A stretch of 64,000 bases of DNA from Pseudomonas sp. URMO17WK12:I2 (lineage in GTDB: Bacteria; Pseudomonadota; Gammaproteobacteria; Pseudomonadales; Pseudomonadaceae), in assembly GCF_003253735.1 (NCBI RefSeq), contig NZ_QKYW01000002.1, positions 84,237-148,236 of the forward strand, written 5' to 3'. Shown piece by piece: positions 1 to 8,230 of the stretch; the first letter of the stretch is position 1; the number at the start of each line of letters is the position of its first letter. Position numbers and translations under genes: made by a program. A model generated the notes under the pieces. The model ran no database searches. It saw nothing but the letters and a program-made list of their open reading frames with translations, and had not been told where the DNA came from.

Positions 1-251
1 CGTTCGGACACCATGACCTGCACGAACAGATAATCGACGTCCGCATCCGGGTGACTGGATGCACTGACGATGGCGACCTTGCTGGTCTGCGGGCTGCCAC
101 CTCCGATGCCGTCGATTTCGAGCTCATGCCCTGCCCCCATGACTGACAGCAGCACTTCGTTTCGCTCGTCAATCGACTCAGGCAGGTCGCTGGCAAGGAA
201 AACCGGGCCTTTGGAGGTGCCTCCGCGCATGAGCACACAGGGAATACGCAT
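1..251 (-). CDS. GalD/PrpF-family isomerase, N-terminal part (cut by window edge)
   Basis: Reading the minus strand from the ATG at 251 gives 83 codons that start MRIPCVLMRGGTSKGPVF and stay open to the left edge, so the C-terminal three quarters lie outside the window. The glycine-rich start, the IDGIGGGSPQTSK segment and the DADVDYLFVQVMV segment are the opening of the PrpF/4-oxalomesaconate tautomerase family. Members shift a double bond in tricarboxylates such as oxalomesaconate or 2-methylaconitate. By my count about 65 of 83 residues match the full-length gene at 1777-2862, so the two are close paralogues on either side of the LysR gene. The substrate cannot be told from the fragment. 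Confidence 0.85.
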   Translation of the reverse strand, partial: MRIPCVLMRGGTSKGPVFLASDLPESIDERNEVLLSVMGAGHELEIDGIGGGSPQTSKVAIVSASSHPDADVDYLFVQVMVSE

Positions 252-352
252 GACTTCTTTCTCTTGTACTGATCAATCAGGCCGATTGATGCCTTGAGCA
301 AAAGAGTCACACGCACCGACAATTCCATCAAATGCAAATATTGCAGAATTTA

Positions 353-367
353 ATGCGCATGGCGCAT
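353..367. promoter_or_regulatory. Inverted repeat upstream of the partial GalD-like gene
   Basis: ATGCGC and GCGCAT arms separated by 3 nt sit about 100 bp upstream of the minus-strand start at 251, in AT-rich DNA. TTAATGC at the left side of this repeat also occurs in the palindrome upstream of the paralogue (1662-1671). Both could be sites for the neighbouring LysR regulator. This is inference; the rest of 252-643 shows no gene. Confidence 0.35.
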
Positions 368-575
368 CAAAAGAATTCCATGATGAGCTGCTCGCGAAGC
401 GCCTTACCATACGAAAACCATCTAAATAGCATCGAAAATCTTGATATTTCGGGCAAACCGAGGACAACTGATCATTTTTAAAACTGTTATCCCGACTACG
501 CCGTTGTCGCCAAATGACGCTGAGCCGATAAGCAAACCAGGCTGCCCGCTGACAAAAATCGGCAAGATTCCGCTC

Positions 576-605
576 AAAAAAAAGCGCCACCCGAGGGCAG
601 CGCTG
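576..605 (-). terminator. Rho-independent terminator of the LysR gene
   Basis: On the minus strand the sequence reads AGCGC, TG, CCC, a TC turn, GGG, TG, GCGCT and then a run of eight T. This is a classic stem-loop plus U-tract starting about 38 nt after the LysR stop codon. Confidence 0.8.
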
Positions 606-643
606 ATCTTGAGTTCAACTTCGCCAGTCGATGTCGCGACGGA

Positions 644-1564
644 TCACGCTGGCTTGTCGGTGCCCAGTGCGGTATAGCCGGGCCACTGCTTGAGCAGGGT
701 CTCGACGAACTGCTCGGCGGCCGGGGACAGCGAGGAACCATGGCGCCGAACCAGGCCAAGGGTGCGACTTATCACAGGGTCCACCAAGGGCCGCTGCACC
801 AATATCGGATGATCTTCAGCCGGCATTGCCAGGCTCGGCATGGCGGCAATCCCCAGGCCCGCCTCGACCATCCCCAACGACGTGGACAGGTGCTGCACTT
901 CGTAGAACCAGCTCGGCCGCCAGTCGAGGTGCGACAGGCCATGGTCGAGCAGTACACGGTTACCACTCAACCGGCCGACCCCGATCAACCGGTAATCGCT
1001 CAACTCGCGCCATGCCACCTGGGGCTGCTCGACCAGCGGGTGGTCACGCCGGCAAGCCAGCACGAACGGTTCATTGACCAACGGCGTGAAGTCGATCTCG
1101 GCGTGTTGGCCGCTGAGCATGTTGATGCCGAAATCCGCCTCACCACGCAGTACCGCTTCCAGGCCCTCGTGGGCACTGAGGTCAAGAATGCGGATGCGGA
1201 TCTTCGGGTACTGGCGATTGAAATCGCGGATCACCGTCGGCAGGAAGTAGAACGCTGCAGTTGGAATGCATGCCAGCGTCACCTGCCCGGATTGACGCTC
1301 GGCCAGCTCGCGGATGCCCAGAATGGAGCGCTCGAAATCGTCGAGCAAGCGCCGGGCCTTGGGCAGGAAATCACGACCAACTGCGGTAAGGCTGACCCGC
1401 CGGGTGGTGCGGTCGAGCAGTTGGGTGCCCAGCCCCTCCTCCAGCTTTTGCATGCGCCGTGTAAGGGCCGGCTGGGAAAGATGAATGGCGTTGGCGGCTT
1501 CGTGGAAATTGCCGAACTCGGCGATCTTGACGAAGGCACGCAGGTCCTGAAGCTCATAATTCAT
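644..1564 (-). CDS. LysR-family transcriptional regulator
   Basis: A 306-aa protein with the LysR layout. The N-terminal winged helix-turn-helix (about residues 1-60) contains FHEAANAIHLSQPALTRR and LDRTTRRVSLTAVG, followed by a linker helix and a LysR substrate-binding domain (about 90-295). The ATG at 1564 gives the standard N-terminus. The gene diverges from the isomerase-porin-TctCBA operon at 1777, and a paralogous isomerase lies on its other side. It is therefore probably the local activator, with a tricarboxylate or related acid as inducer. In P. aeruginosa the comparable opdH-tct locus uses the TctDE two-component pair, so a LysR here would be a different control solution. The inducer is not evident from sequence. 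Confidence 0.93.
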   Translation of the reverse strand: MNYELQDLRAFVKIAEFGNFHEAANAIHLSQPALTRRMQKLEEGLGTQLLDRTTRRVSLTAVGRDFLPKARRLLDDFERSILGIRELAERQSGQVTLACIPTAAFYFLPTVIRDFNRQYPKIRIRILDLSAHEGLEAVLRGEADFGINMLSGQHAEIDFTPLVNEPFVLACRRDHPLVEQPQVAWRELSDYRLIGVGRLSGNRVLLDHGLSHLDWRPSWFYEVQHLSTSLGMVEAGLGIAAMPSLAMPAEDHPILVQRPLVDPVISRTLGLVRRHGSSLSPAAEQFVETLLKQWPGYTALGTDKPA

Positions 1565-1610
1565 GCAAAAAACCTATCAATCGATATTTTTATTTTTCAC
1601 CGCGGATTAG

Positions 1611-1672
1611 TGCATTAAACAGCATCTGGCGATCTGCGCCCATCTGGAAACTCCTGCGCACGCATTAATGCA
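1611..1672. promoter_or_regulatory. Divergent control region with LysR-like inverted repeats
   Basis: Between the divergent starts at 1564 and 1777, TGCATTAA (1611-1618) and TTAATGCA (1665-1672) form a perfect 8-bp inverted pair 46 nt apart. The second arm is embedded in the palindrome GCATTAATGC (1662-1671). TATCAATC also occurs on both sides (about 1575 and 1679). LysR regulators usually bind one recognition and one activation site placed like this. The binding assignment is inference. Confidence 0.5.
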
Positions 1673-1776
1673 CAAAATATATCAATCAACAAAATATATG
1701 CAATTTACAAAACAAACGAGGCTAACCACCATTTAAGCAAAGCAACAATAAGCAAATTTATTGCACTGGAGACATC

Positions 1777-2862
1777 ATGCAAGCCATTCCCTGCGTGTTG
1801 ATGCGCGGCGGCACCTCTCGCGGCCCGTTCTTTCTGGCCAATCACCTGCCTACCGATATTGCCCTGCGCGACGAGCTGCTCCTCAACGTCATGGGATCTG
1901 GCCATGAACTAGAAATCGACGGGATTGGCGGCGGCAGCCCGCAGACCAGCAAGGTGGCGATCGTCAGCACCTCCGATCATCCCGACGCCGATGTCGACTA
2001 CCTGTTCGTGCAGGTCATGGTCAATCAGCGCCGCGTCGACACGGCGCCCAATTGCGGCAACATGCTCTGCGCCGTTGGCCCGTTCGCCATCGAACATGGC
2101 CTGGTCAACGTCAGCACGCCGGTCACCCGGGTGCGCATCCGCAACCTCAATACCAACACCCTGGTCGACTCGGAAGTGCAGACGCCCAAGGGCAAGGTGC
2201 GCTACGAAGGTGACACCTGTATCGATGGCGTGCCCGGCAGCGCCGCGCCGATCAAGCTGACATTCCTCGATGCCGCAGGTGCCAAGACCGGCCAGTTGCT
2301 GCCCACTGGCAAGGTGCGCGATCACTTCGACGGTGTAGACGCGACCTGCATCGACATGGCCATGCCCATGGTCCTGGTACAGGCCGAAGCGCTGGGCAAG
2401 ACAGGTTACGAAACCCCGGCCGAGCTGGATGCTGATACGACGCTGCTCGAACGCCTGGAGCGCATTCGCCTGCAGGCTGGCGCGGCCATGGGCCTGGGCG
2501 ATGTCAGCCAGATGGTCATCCCCAAGCCGGTGCTGCTCGCTCCGCCGCGCCAAGGCGGCACGTTGTCGACCCGTTACTTCATGCCCCACAACTGCCACCG
2601 CTCGATCGCTGCCACCGGTGCCATCGGCCTGGCTAGCGCCTGCGCCCTGCCCGGCAGCGTGGCGTTCGACATCGCTCCGATCACCGGCGCGGCGCTGGTA
2701 CGCCTGGAGCATCCGGGGGGCGAGATCGAAGTGTCCCTGACCCCCGGCGAAGACGCTCAGCCACACAACATGCAGGCCTCGCTGATTCGCACTGCACGCC
2801 GCCTCTTCGCAGGTGACGTTTACGTGCCGCAAGCCTTGAGAGGCACGCCCCGCAAGATCTGA
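1777..2862 (+). CDS. GalD/PrpF-family tricarboxylate double-bond isomerase
   Basis: 361 aa, the usual length of 4-oxalomesaconate tautomerase (GalD) and PrpF. These are cofactor-free enzymes of the diaminopimelate-epimerase fold that move a double bond in unsaturated tricarboxylates. Visible hallmarks are IPCVLMRGGTSRGPF at the N-terminus, IDGIGGGSPQTSKV, the PNCGNMLCAVGPFA loop with the likely catalytic Cys93, TCIDMAMPMV, and HNCHRSIAATGAI near residue 275. TGGAG precedes the ATG. It is the first gene of the operon with porin, TctCBA and dehydrogenase, so its substrate is likely the imported acid or its product, for example an aconitate isomer. No gallate-pathway partners are present, so a strict GalD role is not supported. 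Confidence 0.88.
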   Translation: MQAIPCVLMRGGTSRGPFFLANHLPTDIALRDELLLNVMGSGHELEIDGIGGGSPQTSKVAIVSTSDHPDADVDYLFVQVMVNQRRVDTAPNCGNMLCAVGPFAIEHGLVNVSTPVTRVRIRNLNTNTLVDSEVQTPKGKVRYEGDTCIDGVPGSAAPIKLTFLDAAGAKTGQLLPTGKVRDHFDGVDATCIDMAMPMVLVQAEALGKTGYETPAELDADTTLLERLERIRLQAGAAMGLGDVSQMVIPKPVLLAPPRQGGTLSTRYFMPHNCHRSIAATGAIGLASACALPGSVAFDIAPITGAALVRLEHPGGEIEVSLTPGEDAQPHNMQASLIRTARRLFAGDVYVPQALRGTPRKI

Positions 2863-2896
2863 CGCCAACCGACATTGCACCCACGAGTACATAATA

Positions 2897-4159
2897 ATGA
2901 CAAGAAAACACCTGCTTCATGCCTCCGTTGCCCCTGCTGCCGTTCTGGCCTCCTTGCCGCTGGCCATCGGTACGGCGCTGGCCGACGGCTTCATCGAAGA
3001 CAGCAAGGCCGGCCTGGAACTGCGCAACTTCTACCTCAACCGTGATTTTCGTGACGGCCCGGGGCAGAACAAGCGTGAAGAATGGGCCCAGGGCTTCATC
3101 CTCAATATGGAGTCTGGCTATACCAGCGGCACGGTCGGTTTCGGTCTCGACGCGCTGGCCATGCTTGGCGTCAAACTCGACTCATCACCGGACCGTTCCG
3201 GCACCGCCCTGCTGCCCCGCGACAGCAAGCAGCGCCCCGAAGACGACTACAGCAAGCTCGGCCTGACCGCCAAGATACGCATCAGCGAGAGTGTGCTGAA
3301 AGCCGGCACCCTGATGCCGAAGATGCCGACCCTGCAGTTCAGCAACAGCCGCCTGCTGCCCCAGACCTTCGAAGGCTGGCAGGTACAGAGCAAGGATATC
3401 GAGCGCCTGACGGCCTCGTTCGGGCAGATTTCCCGAGTGGTGCAACGCGACGTTTCCGGCTCCAGTGATCTGGCCTTGAACAACAAGAACGGTCGTTTCG
3501 GCGGCAGCCCCAGCAGCGATCACCTGCGCTTCGGTGGCCTGGACTACGCGCTCACTCCCAATATTCAGTTGAGCTACCACCAGGGCCAGCTCAGCGACAT
3601 CTATCGTCAGCATTTCCTCGGCTTGCAGCACACGCTGGCCCTCGGCCCAGGCAAGCTGAAAGCCGATCTGCGCTACTTCAACAACAGTGAAAGCGGCCAG
3701 GCACGTGCCGGCGACATCGACAACCAGGTGTACAACGCCATGTTCACCTACAGCCTGGCCGGCCATGCTCTGGGCGTGGGCTACCAACAGATGCGCGGCG
3801 ACGACGGTTTCACCTACGTCAACGGCGCCACGCCCTACCTGACCAACTTCCTACAGCTCAACGACTTCGCCGGACCCGACGAGCGCTCCTGGCAGGCTCG
3901 CTATGACTACGACTTCAGCAAGGTTGGCATCCCCGGCCTGACCTTCATGACCCGCTACGTGCGTGGCAGCGGCATCGACCTGGCCAACGGCACCCCCGGT
4001 GCGGAATGGGAGCGCAACACCGACCTCGCCTACGCCTTCAGCGAAGGCCCGTTGAAGAACCTGAAAGTCACTTGGCGCAACGCGGTCTACCGCGCCAATT
4101 TCACCCGTGGAATGGATGAAAACCGCTTGATTCTGAGCTACGCCCTGCCGATCTGGTGA
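2897..4159 (+). CDS. OprD-family outer-membrane porin (OpdH-like context)
   Basis: 420 aa with a signal peptide (cleavage probable after ALA near residue 29). The mature start DGFIEDSKAGLELRNFYLNRD is the OprD-family signature. The body has alternating beta-strand segments and ends in the outer-membrane aromatic C-terminus LSYALPIW. OprD-family members are substrate-specific 18-strand porins. The gene lies 34 nt after the isomerase and 46 nt before tctC. This matches the known link of the tricarboxylate porin OpdH with TctCBA in P. aeruginosa, so it probably passes the same tricarboxylate across the outer membrane. Specificity is inferred from context only. Confidence 0.9.
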   Translation: MTRKHLLHASVAPAAVLASLPLAIGTALADGFIEDSKAGLELRNFYLNRDFRDGPGQNKREEWAQGFILNMESGYTSGTVGFGLDALAMLGVKLDSSPDRSGTALLPRDSKQRPEDDYSKLGLTAKIRISESVLKAGTLMPKMPTLQFSNSRLLPQTFEGWQVQSKDIERLTASFGQISRVVQRDVSGSSDLALNNKNGRFGGSPSSDHLRFGGLDYALTPNIQLSYHQGQLSDIYRQHFLGLQHTLALGPGKLKADLRYFNNSESGQARAGDIDNQVYNAMFTYSLAGHALGVGYQQMRGDDGFTYVNGATPYLTNFLQLNDFAGPDERSWQARYDYDFSKVGIPGLTFMTRYVRGSGIDLANGTPGAEWERNTDLAYAFSEGPLKNLKVTWRNAVYRANFTRGMDENRLILSYALPIW

Positions 4160-4205
4160 TACGGCGAACCACCTACCAATAACTCCAATACAGGTAAAAC
4201 CTCCG

Positions 4206-5186
4206 ATGAAACTGCTGAAAAACTGCCTTTTTCTGCCCCTCGCCGGCGCCGTGCTGCTGACCAGCCTGCAGGCCACCGCGGCGCAGCCCAATCGCCCCGA
4301 ATGTATCGCCCCGAGCAAACCAGGCGGCGGCTTCGACCTGACCTGCAAGCTGGCCCAGGCCGGCTTGAAGGACAACGACATTCTCAAATCGCCAATGCGC
4401 GTGACCTACATGCCAGGCGGCATCGGCGCCGTGGCCTACAACGCAATCGTCGCCAACCGCCGCAATGACCCCGGCACCCTGGTGGCCTTCTCCGGCGCTT
4501 CGCTGCTGAACCTGGCACTTGGCAAATATGGCCGCTTCGACGAGAACGAAGTGCAGTGGCTGACCACCATTGGCACGGACTACGGCACCCTGGCGGTTCG
4601 TGACGACTCGCCCTACAAGAACCTCGACGACGTGGTGAAGGCGCTCAAGAAGGATCCGAAAAGCGTGGTCGTCGGTGGCGGCGGCAGCATCGGGGGTCAG
4701 GGCTGGATGAAGATCGCCCTGCTTGCCAAGGCAGCTGGCATCAACCCGAGCGAATTGCGCTACGCCGCATTCGAGGGTGGCTCCGAGCACTACATGGCGC
4801 TGATGGGTAAACACGTCGATCTGGTAACCGGCAGCGCCAGCGAAATCGCTTCGCAGCAAGGCAACAACATCCGCACCCTGGCGGTATTCAGCGAAGAGCG
4901 CCTGCCGGGCGACCTGGCCTCCATCCCCACCGCTCGCGAGCAGGGCTACGAGATTCAGTGGCCGTTGATCCGCGGCTACTTCCTCGGCCCGGATGTACCC
5001 CAAGAGCAAGTGCAGTGGTGGCGCGAGGCGTTCACCAAACTGGAATCCTCGCCGCAATTCGAGCGCTACATGGTCGACCGTGACGTACTACCGATGTACG
5101 TAAGCGGGCCGCAGCTGCAGGCGCTGGTCCACAAGCAGGTCGAGCAACATCGCGAGCTGGGCCGCGAGTTCGGGCTGGTCGAATAA
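4206..5186 (+). CDS. tctC: TctC, periplasmic tricarboxylate-binding protein
   Basis: 326 aa with a signal peptide (about residues 1-26, cleavage near ATAA). The protein is of the TctC/Bug family: APSKPGGGFDLTCKLAQ (ligand-carboxylate loop), YMPGGIGAVAYNAI, and GGGGSIGGQGWM in the second lobe. It is the extracytoplasmic receptor of the tripartite tricarboxylate transporter and delivers its ligand to the TctB-TctA membrane pair encoded next. A stable hairpin follows the stop codon, as often seen where the receptor is needed in excess over the membrane parts. Confidence 0.93.
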   Translation: MKLLKNCLFLPLAGAVLLTSLQATAAQPNRPECIAPSKPGGGFDLTCKLAQAGLKDNDILKSPMRVTYMPGGIGAVAYNAIVANRRNDPGTLVAFSGASLLNLALGKYGRFDENEVQWLTTIGTDYGTLAVRDDSPYKNLDDVVKALKKDPKSVVVGGGGSIGGQGWMKIALLAKAAGINPSELRYAAFEGGSEHYMALMGKHVDLVTGSASEIASQQGNNIRTLAVFSEERLPGDLASIPTAREQGYEIQWPLIRGYFLGPDVPQEQVQWWREAFTKLESSPQFERYMVDRDVLPMYVSGPQLQALVHKQVEQHRELGREFGLVE

Positions 5187-5196
5187 ATCCCTTCCG

Positions 5197-5216
5197 GGAG
5201 AGCCGCTCGGCTCTCC
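5197..5216 (+). other. Intercistronic hairpin after tctC
   Basis: GGAGAGCC, a GCTC loop and GGCTCTCC form a perfect 8-bp stem between tctC and tctB, with no U-tract after it. It is more likely an mRNA 3-prime stabiliser or weak attenuator favouring tctC than a full terminator. Confidence 0.55.
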
Positions 5217-5231
5217 TCACGGAGCACTACC

Positions 5232-5687
5232 ATGCAAGACCGTATTTTTGCGGGCGTCAGCCTGCTGCTTTGTCTCGGCCTGTCGTTGGCAGCCTGGAGC
5301 TATCATGCGCCGTTCTCATACGAGCCTGTAGGCCCACGGGCCTTTCCGCTGCTACTGCTGGTGATGATCGCCCTGGGCGCCATCTACCTGCTGTTCAGAC
5401 CATCACGGGCCAGTGGCGAAGGTGCCGAGCCCGCGCTGGATCGCCACGTGATCCGCAAGATCGTGCTGTGCATCGTCGCCCTGCTGATCTACTCCGCGCT
5501 GTTCGAACTGGCCGGCTTCATCATCGCCAGTACCCTGTTCGCCATCGCCATGGCGCGCCTGTACGAGGGTACCTGGAAAGCCAGCCTGACCTCCGGCGTG
5601 CTGCTTGCGGTGGGCCTGTACCTGCTGTTCGACAAAGCCCTCGACGTACCCCTGCCACTCGGCCTGCTTTCCGGCCTGGAGTTCTAA
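5232..5687 (+). CDS. tctB: TctB, small membrane subunit of the tripartite tricarboxylate transporter
   Basis: 151 aa with four predicted hydrophobic segments (about residues 5-22, 38-56, 74-98 and 112-145), the size and layout of TctB. CGGAGCA precedes the ATG. The DRIFAGVSLLLCLGLSLAAW start and GPRAFPLLLLVMIALGAIYL second segment are typical of the family. TctB is the poorly conserved four-helix partner of TctA. The tctA start follows after only 4 nt, so the two are probably translationally linked. Confidence 0.9.
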   Translation: MQDRIFAGVSLLLCLGLSLAAWSYHAPFSYEPVGPRAFPLLLLVMIALGAIYLLFRPSRASGEGAEPALDRHVIRKIVLCIVALLIYSALFELAGFIIASTLFAIAMARLYEGTWKASLTSGVLLAVGLYLLFDKALDVPLPLGLLSGLEF

Positions 5688-5691
5688 CTGC

Positions 5692-7206
5692 ATGGATACT
5701 TTCAGCTACCTGGGACAAGGCTTCGGCGTCGCCCTGAGCCCCTACAACCTGTTCACCGCCCTGTGCGGTACCCTGATCGGCACCATCGTCGGCCTGCTGC
5801 CGGGCCTGGGCCCGATCAACGGCGTGGCGCTGTTGATCCCGATCGCCTTCGCCCTCGGCCTGCCACCGGAAACCGCACTGATCCTGCTCGCGGCCGTGTA
5901 CCTGGGCTGCGAATACGGCGGTCGTATTTCCTCGATCCTGCTGAACATCCCAGGCGAAGCCTCGGCGGTGATGACCACCCTGGACGGCTACCCATTGGCG
6001 CGTCAGGGCAAGGCGGGTGTTGCCTTGTCGATCTCCGCCTGGAGCTCGTTCGTCGGCGGCCTGATGGCCACCTGCGGCGTGGTGCTGTTCGCCCCCCTGC
6101 TGGCGAAATGGGCAGTGGCCTTCGGCCCCGCCGAATACTTCGTGTTGATGGTGTTCGCCATCACCTGCCTCGCCGGCATGGCCGGCAACAAACCGATGAA
6201 GACCGCCATCGCCTGCTGCATCGGCCTGCTGCTGTCGTGCGTCGGTATCGACTCCAACAGCGGCGTGTACCGTTTCACTTTCGGCAGCCTCGGCCTGGCT
6301 GACGGCATTCAGTTCGTGGTGCTGGTTCTCGGCCTGTTCTCGGTCAGCGAGATCCTCGTGCTGCTCGAGCGCACCCACCACGGCCAGAAGGCCATCGAAG
6401 CCAAGGGCCGCATGCTGTTCAACATGAAGGAAGGTCTGTCGGTGCTGGCCACCAACCTGCGCAGCGGCGCGGTCGGTTTTGGCCTGGGCATCCTGCCCGG
6501 TGCCGGCGCGACCCTGGCCAGCGCCGTGGCGTACATGAGCGAGAAACGCCTGGCAGTGAAGGACAACAAGTTCGGTGATGGCGACCTGCGTGGCCTGGCC
6601 GCGCCGGAAACCGCCAACAGCGCCTCGGCGTGCGGCTCACTGGTGCCAATGCTGACCCTCGGCGTGCCTGGCTCGGGTACCACGGCGGTGATGCTTGGCG
6701 CCCTGACGCTGTACAACATCACCCCGGGCCCGCTGCTGTTCCAGAATCAGCCGGACATCGTCTGGGGCCTGATCGCCTCGCTGTTCGTGGCCAACATCAT
6801 GCTGATCGTGATGAACGTGCCGATGATCAAGATCTTCACCAAGATCCTTGCCGTGCCCTATTGGGCACTGGTGCCGGCCATCGCCATCATCACCTCGATC
6901 GGCGTCTACGCCGTACACGCCACCGCGTTCGACCTGTACCTGATGATCGGCATCGGCGTCGCCGGGTACATCCTGCGCAAGATGGACTTCCCGCTGTCGG
7001 CGATCCTGCTGGGCTTCATACTGGGCGGCTTGATGGAGCAGAACCTGCGTCGCGCCCTGTCGTTGTCCAACGGCGACCTGAGCATTCTGTGGAGCAGCTC
7101 CATCAGCCTGGCCGTATGGGCGCTGGTGGCTATGATGATAGCCTTGCCCATCTGGCGAATCTGGCGCGCCCGCCGCAAGGCGGCGGTACTGCAGAGCGCC
7201 AACTGA
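5692..7206 (+). CDS. tctA: TctA, large permease subunit of the tripartite tricarboxylate transporter
   Basis: 504 aa, the normal TctA length. The ATG at 5692 gives MDTFSYLGQGFGVALSP; the frame stays open upstream into tctB, but that extension lacks TctA character. Family motifs include GTIVGLLPGLGPINGVALLIP, YLGCEYGGRISSILLNIPGEA with the conserved GG and PGE, and LTLGVPGSGTTAVMLGAL in the second half. About 11-12 hydrophobic helices are visible. TctA forms the translocation path and uses the ion gradient. A GC-rich palindrome plus T-run follows, so the next gene is expressed only by read-through. Confidence 0.95.
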   Translation: MDTFSYLGQGFGVALSPYNLFTALCGTLIGTIVGLLPGLGPINGVALLIPIAFALGLPPETALILLAAVYLGCEYGGRISSILLNIPGEASAVMTTLDGYPLARQGKAGVALSISAWSSFVGGLMATCGVVLFAPLLAKWAVAFGPAEYFVLMVFAITCLAGMAGNKPMKTAIACCIGLLLSCVGIDSNSGVYRFTFGSLGLADGIQFVVLVLGLFSVSEILVLLERTHHGQKAIEAKGRMLFNMKEGLSVLATNLRSGAVGFGLGILPGAGATLASAVAYMSEKRLAVKDNKFGDGDLRGLAAPETANSASACGSLVPMLTLGVPGSGTTAVMLGALTLYNITPGPLLFQNQPDIVWGLIASLFVANIMLIVMNVPMIKIFTKILAVPYWALVPAIAIITSIGVYAVHATAFDLYLMIGIGVAGYILRKMDFPLSAILLGFILGGLMEQNLRRALSLSNGDLSILWSSSISLAVWALVAMMIALPIWRIWRARRKAAVLQSAN

Positions 7207-7219
7207 TACTTCATCGAAT

Positions 7220-7249
7220 CAGGCTCCCCGGGGAGCCTGAACCGTTTTT
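7220..7249 (+). terminator. Rho-independent terminator or attenuator after tctA
   Basis: A perfect 20-bp palindrome, CAGGCTCCCCGGGGAGCCTG (7220-7239), is followed by AACCGTTTTT. It sits between tctA and the dehydrogenase start, so it probably ends most tct transcripts and lets some through. Confidence 0.75.
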
Positions 7250-7258
7250 GGAGCTGCC

Positions 7259-8230
7259 ATGCATATCGTCATTCCCGATGACTACCAGAACGTCATCCGC
7301 AGCCTCGACTGCTTTGCCACATTGAGCGGCCACCAGGTCAGCCTCTACCACGATGCCGTGGATGACGTGCAAGTGCTCGCCGAGCGTTTTGCAGACGCCG
7401 ACGCCCTGGTGCTGACCCGCGAACGCACCCGGATAGATGAAGCGCTGCTGGCACGCCTGCCCAACCTCAAGCTGATCAGCCAGACCGGCAAGGTGTCCAG
7501 CCATCTGGATGTGGACGCCTGCACCCGCCATGGCGTGGCGGTAATGGAAGGCCGTGGCTCGCCCATCGCCCCTGCCGAACTGACCTGGGCGCTGATCATC
7601 AACGCGCGGAGGCAGTTGTTCCCGGCCATGCGGGCGATGTATGCGGGCCAATGGCAGGTCAACCTCGGTCAACGCCTGGCCGGGCAGACACTGGGTATCT
7701 GGGGCTACGGCAAGATCGGCCAGCGCCTGGCCCGCTACGCCCAGGCCTTCGAGATGTCGGTGCTGGTCTGGGGCAGCGAGGCCTCACGGCAAGCCGCCCT
7801 CGCCGACGGCCACCGGGCTGCCTCATCTCGTGCAGCGTTCTTCGCCGAGGCCGATGTACTCAGCCTGCACCTGCGCCTTGTCGAAGCCACCCGTCACCTC
7901 GTCACGGCCGCCGATCTGGCGCTGATGAAGCCCAGCGCCCTGCTGGTCAATACCAGCCGTGCCGAACTGATCGCACCAGGTGCGCTGCTCGAAGCCCTGA
8001 ACAAGGGCCGGCCTGGCTTCGCGGCGCTGGACGTCTTCGAGCAGGAGCCGCTGGTGGATATCGACCATCCCCTGCTGCGTCACCCGGGCGTGCTGTGTAC
8101 CCCCCACCTTGGCTATGTGGAACGCGAGGGCTATGAACTGTATTTCGGTGACGCCTTCGCCAACGTGCGCGCCTTCTTCGCTGGTGAAGACTGCGCATTG
8201 GCCAATCCGCAGGTCATTGCGAAAACCTGA
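7259..8230 (+). CDS. D-isomer-specific 2-hydroxyacid dehydrogenase, NAD(P)-dependent
   Basis: 323 aa, the usual size for this family, which reduces 2-oxoacids to D-2-hydroxyacids in the cytosol. The Rossmann loop WGYGKIGQRLA lies near residues 148-158. The catalytic triad is visible as Arg in NTSRAELI (about 236), Glu in DVFEQEPL (about 265) and His in TPHLGY (about 283). GGAGCTGCC precedes the ATG. As last gene of the tct operon it probably converts a 2-oxo intermediate of the imported acid. Glyoxylate, hydroxypyruvate or phosphoglycerate relatives cannot be excluded by sequence. Confidence 0.88.
   Translation: MHIVIPDDYQNVIRSLDCFATLSGHQVSLYHDAVDDVQVLAERFADADALVLTRERTRIDEALLARLPNLKLISQTGKVSSHLDVDACTRHGVAVMEGRGSPIAPAELTWALIINARRQLFPAMRAMYAGQWQVNLGQRLAGQTLGIWGYGKIGQRLARYAQAFEMSVLVWGSEASRQAALADGHRAASSRAAFFAEADVLSLHLRLVEATRHLVTAADLALMKPSALLVNTSRAELIAPGALLEALNKGRPGFAALDVFEQEPLVDIDHPLLRHPGVLCTPHLGYVEREGYELYFGDAFANVRAFFAGEDCALANPQVIAKT

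Noticed and set aside
740..1618. 292-codon open frame antisense to the LysR gene
   Set aside because: The LysR gene on the minus strand has all family motifs; the antisense product has none.
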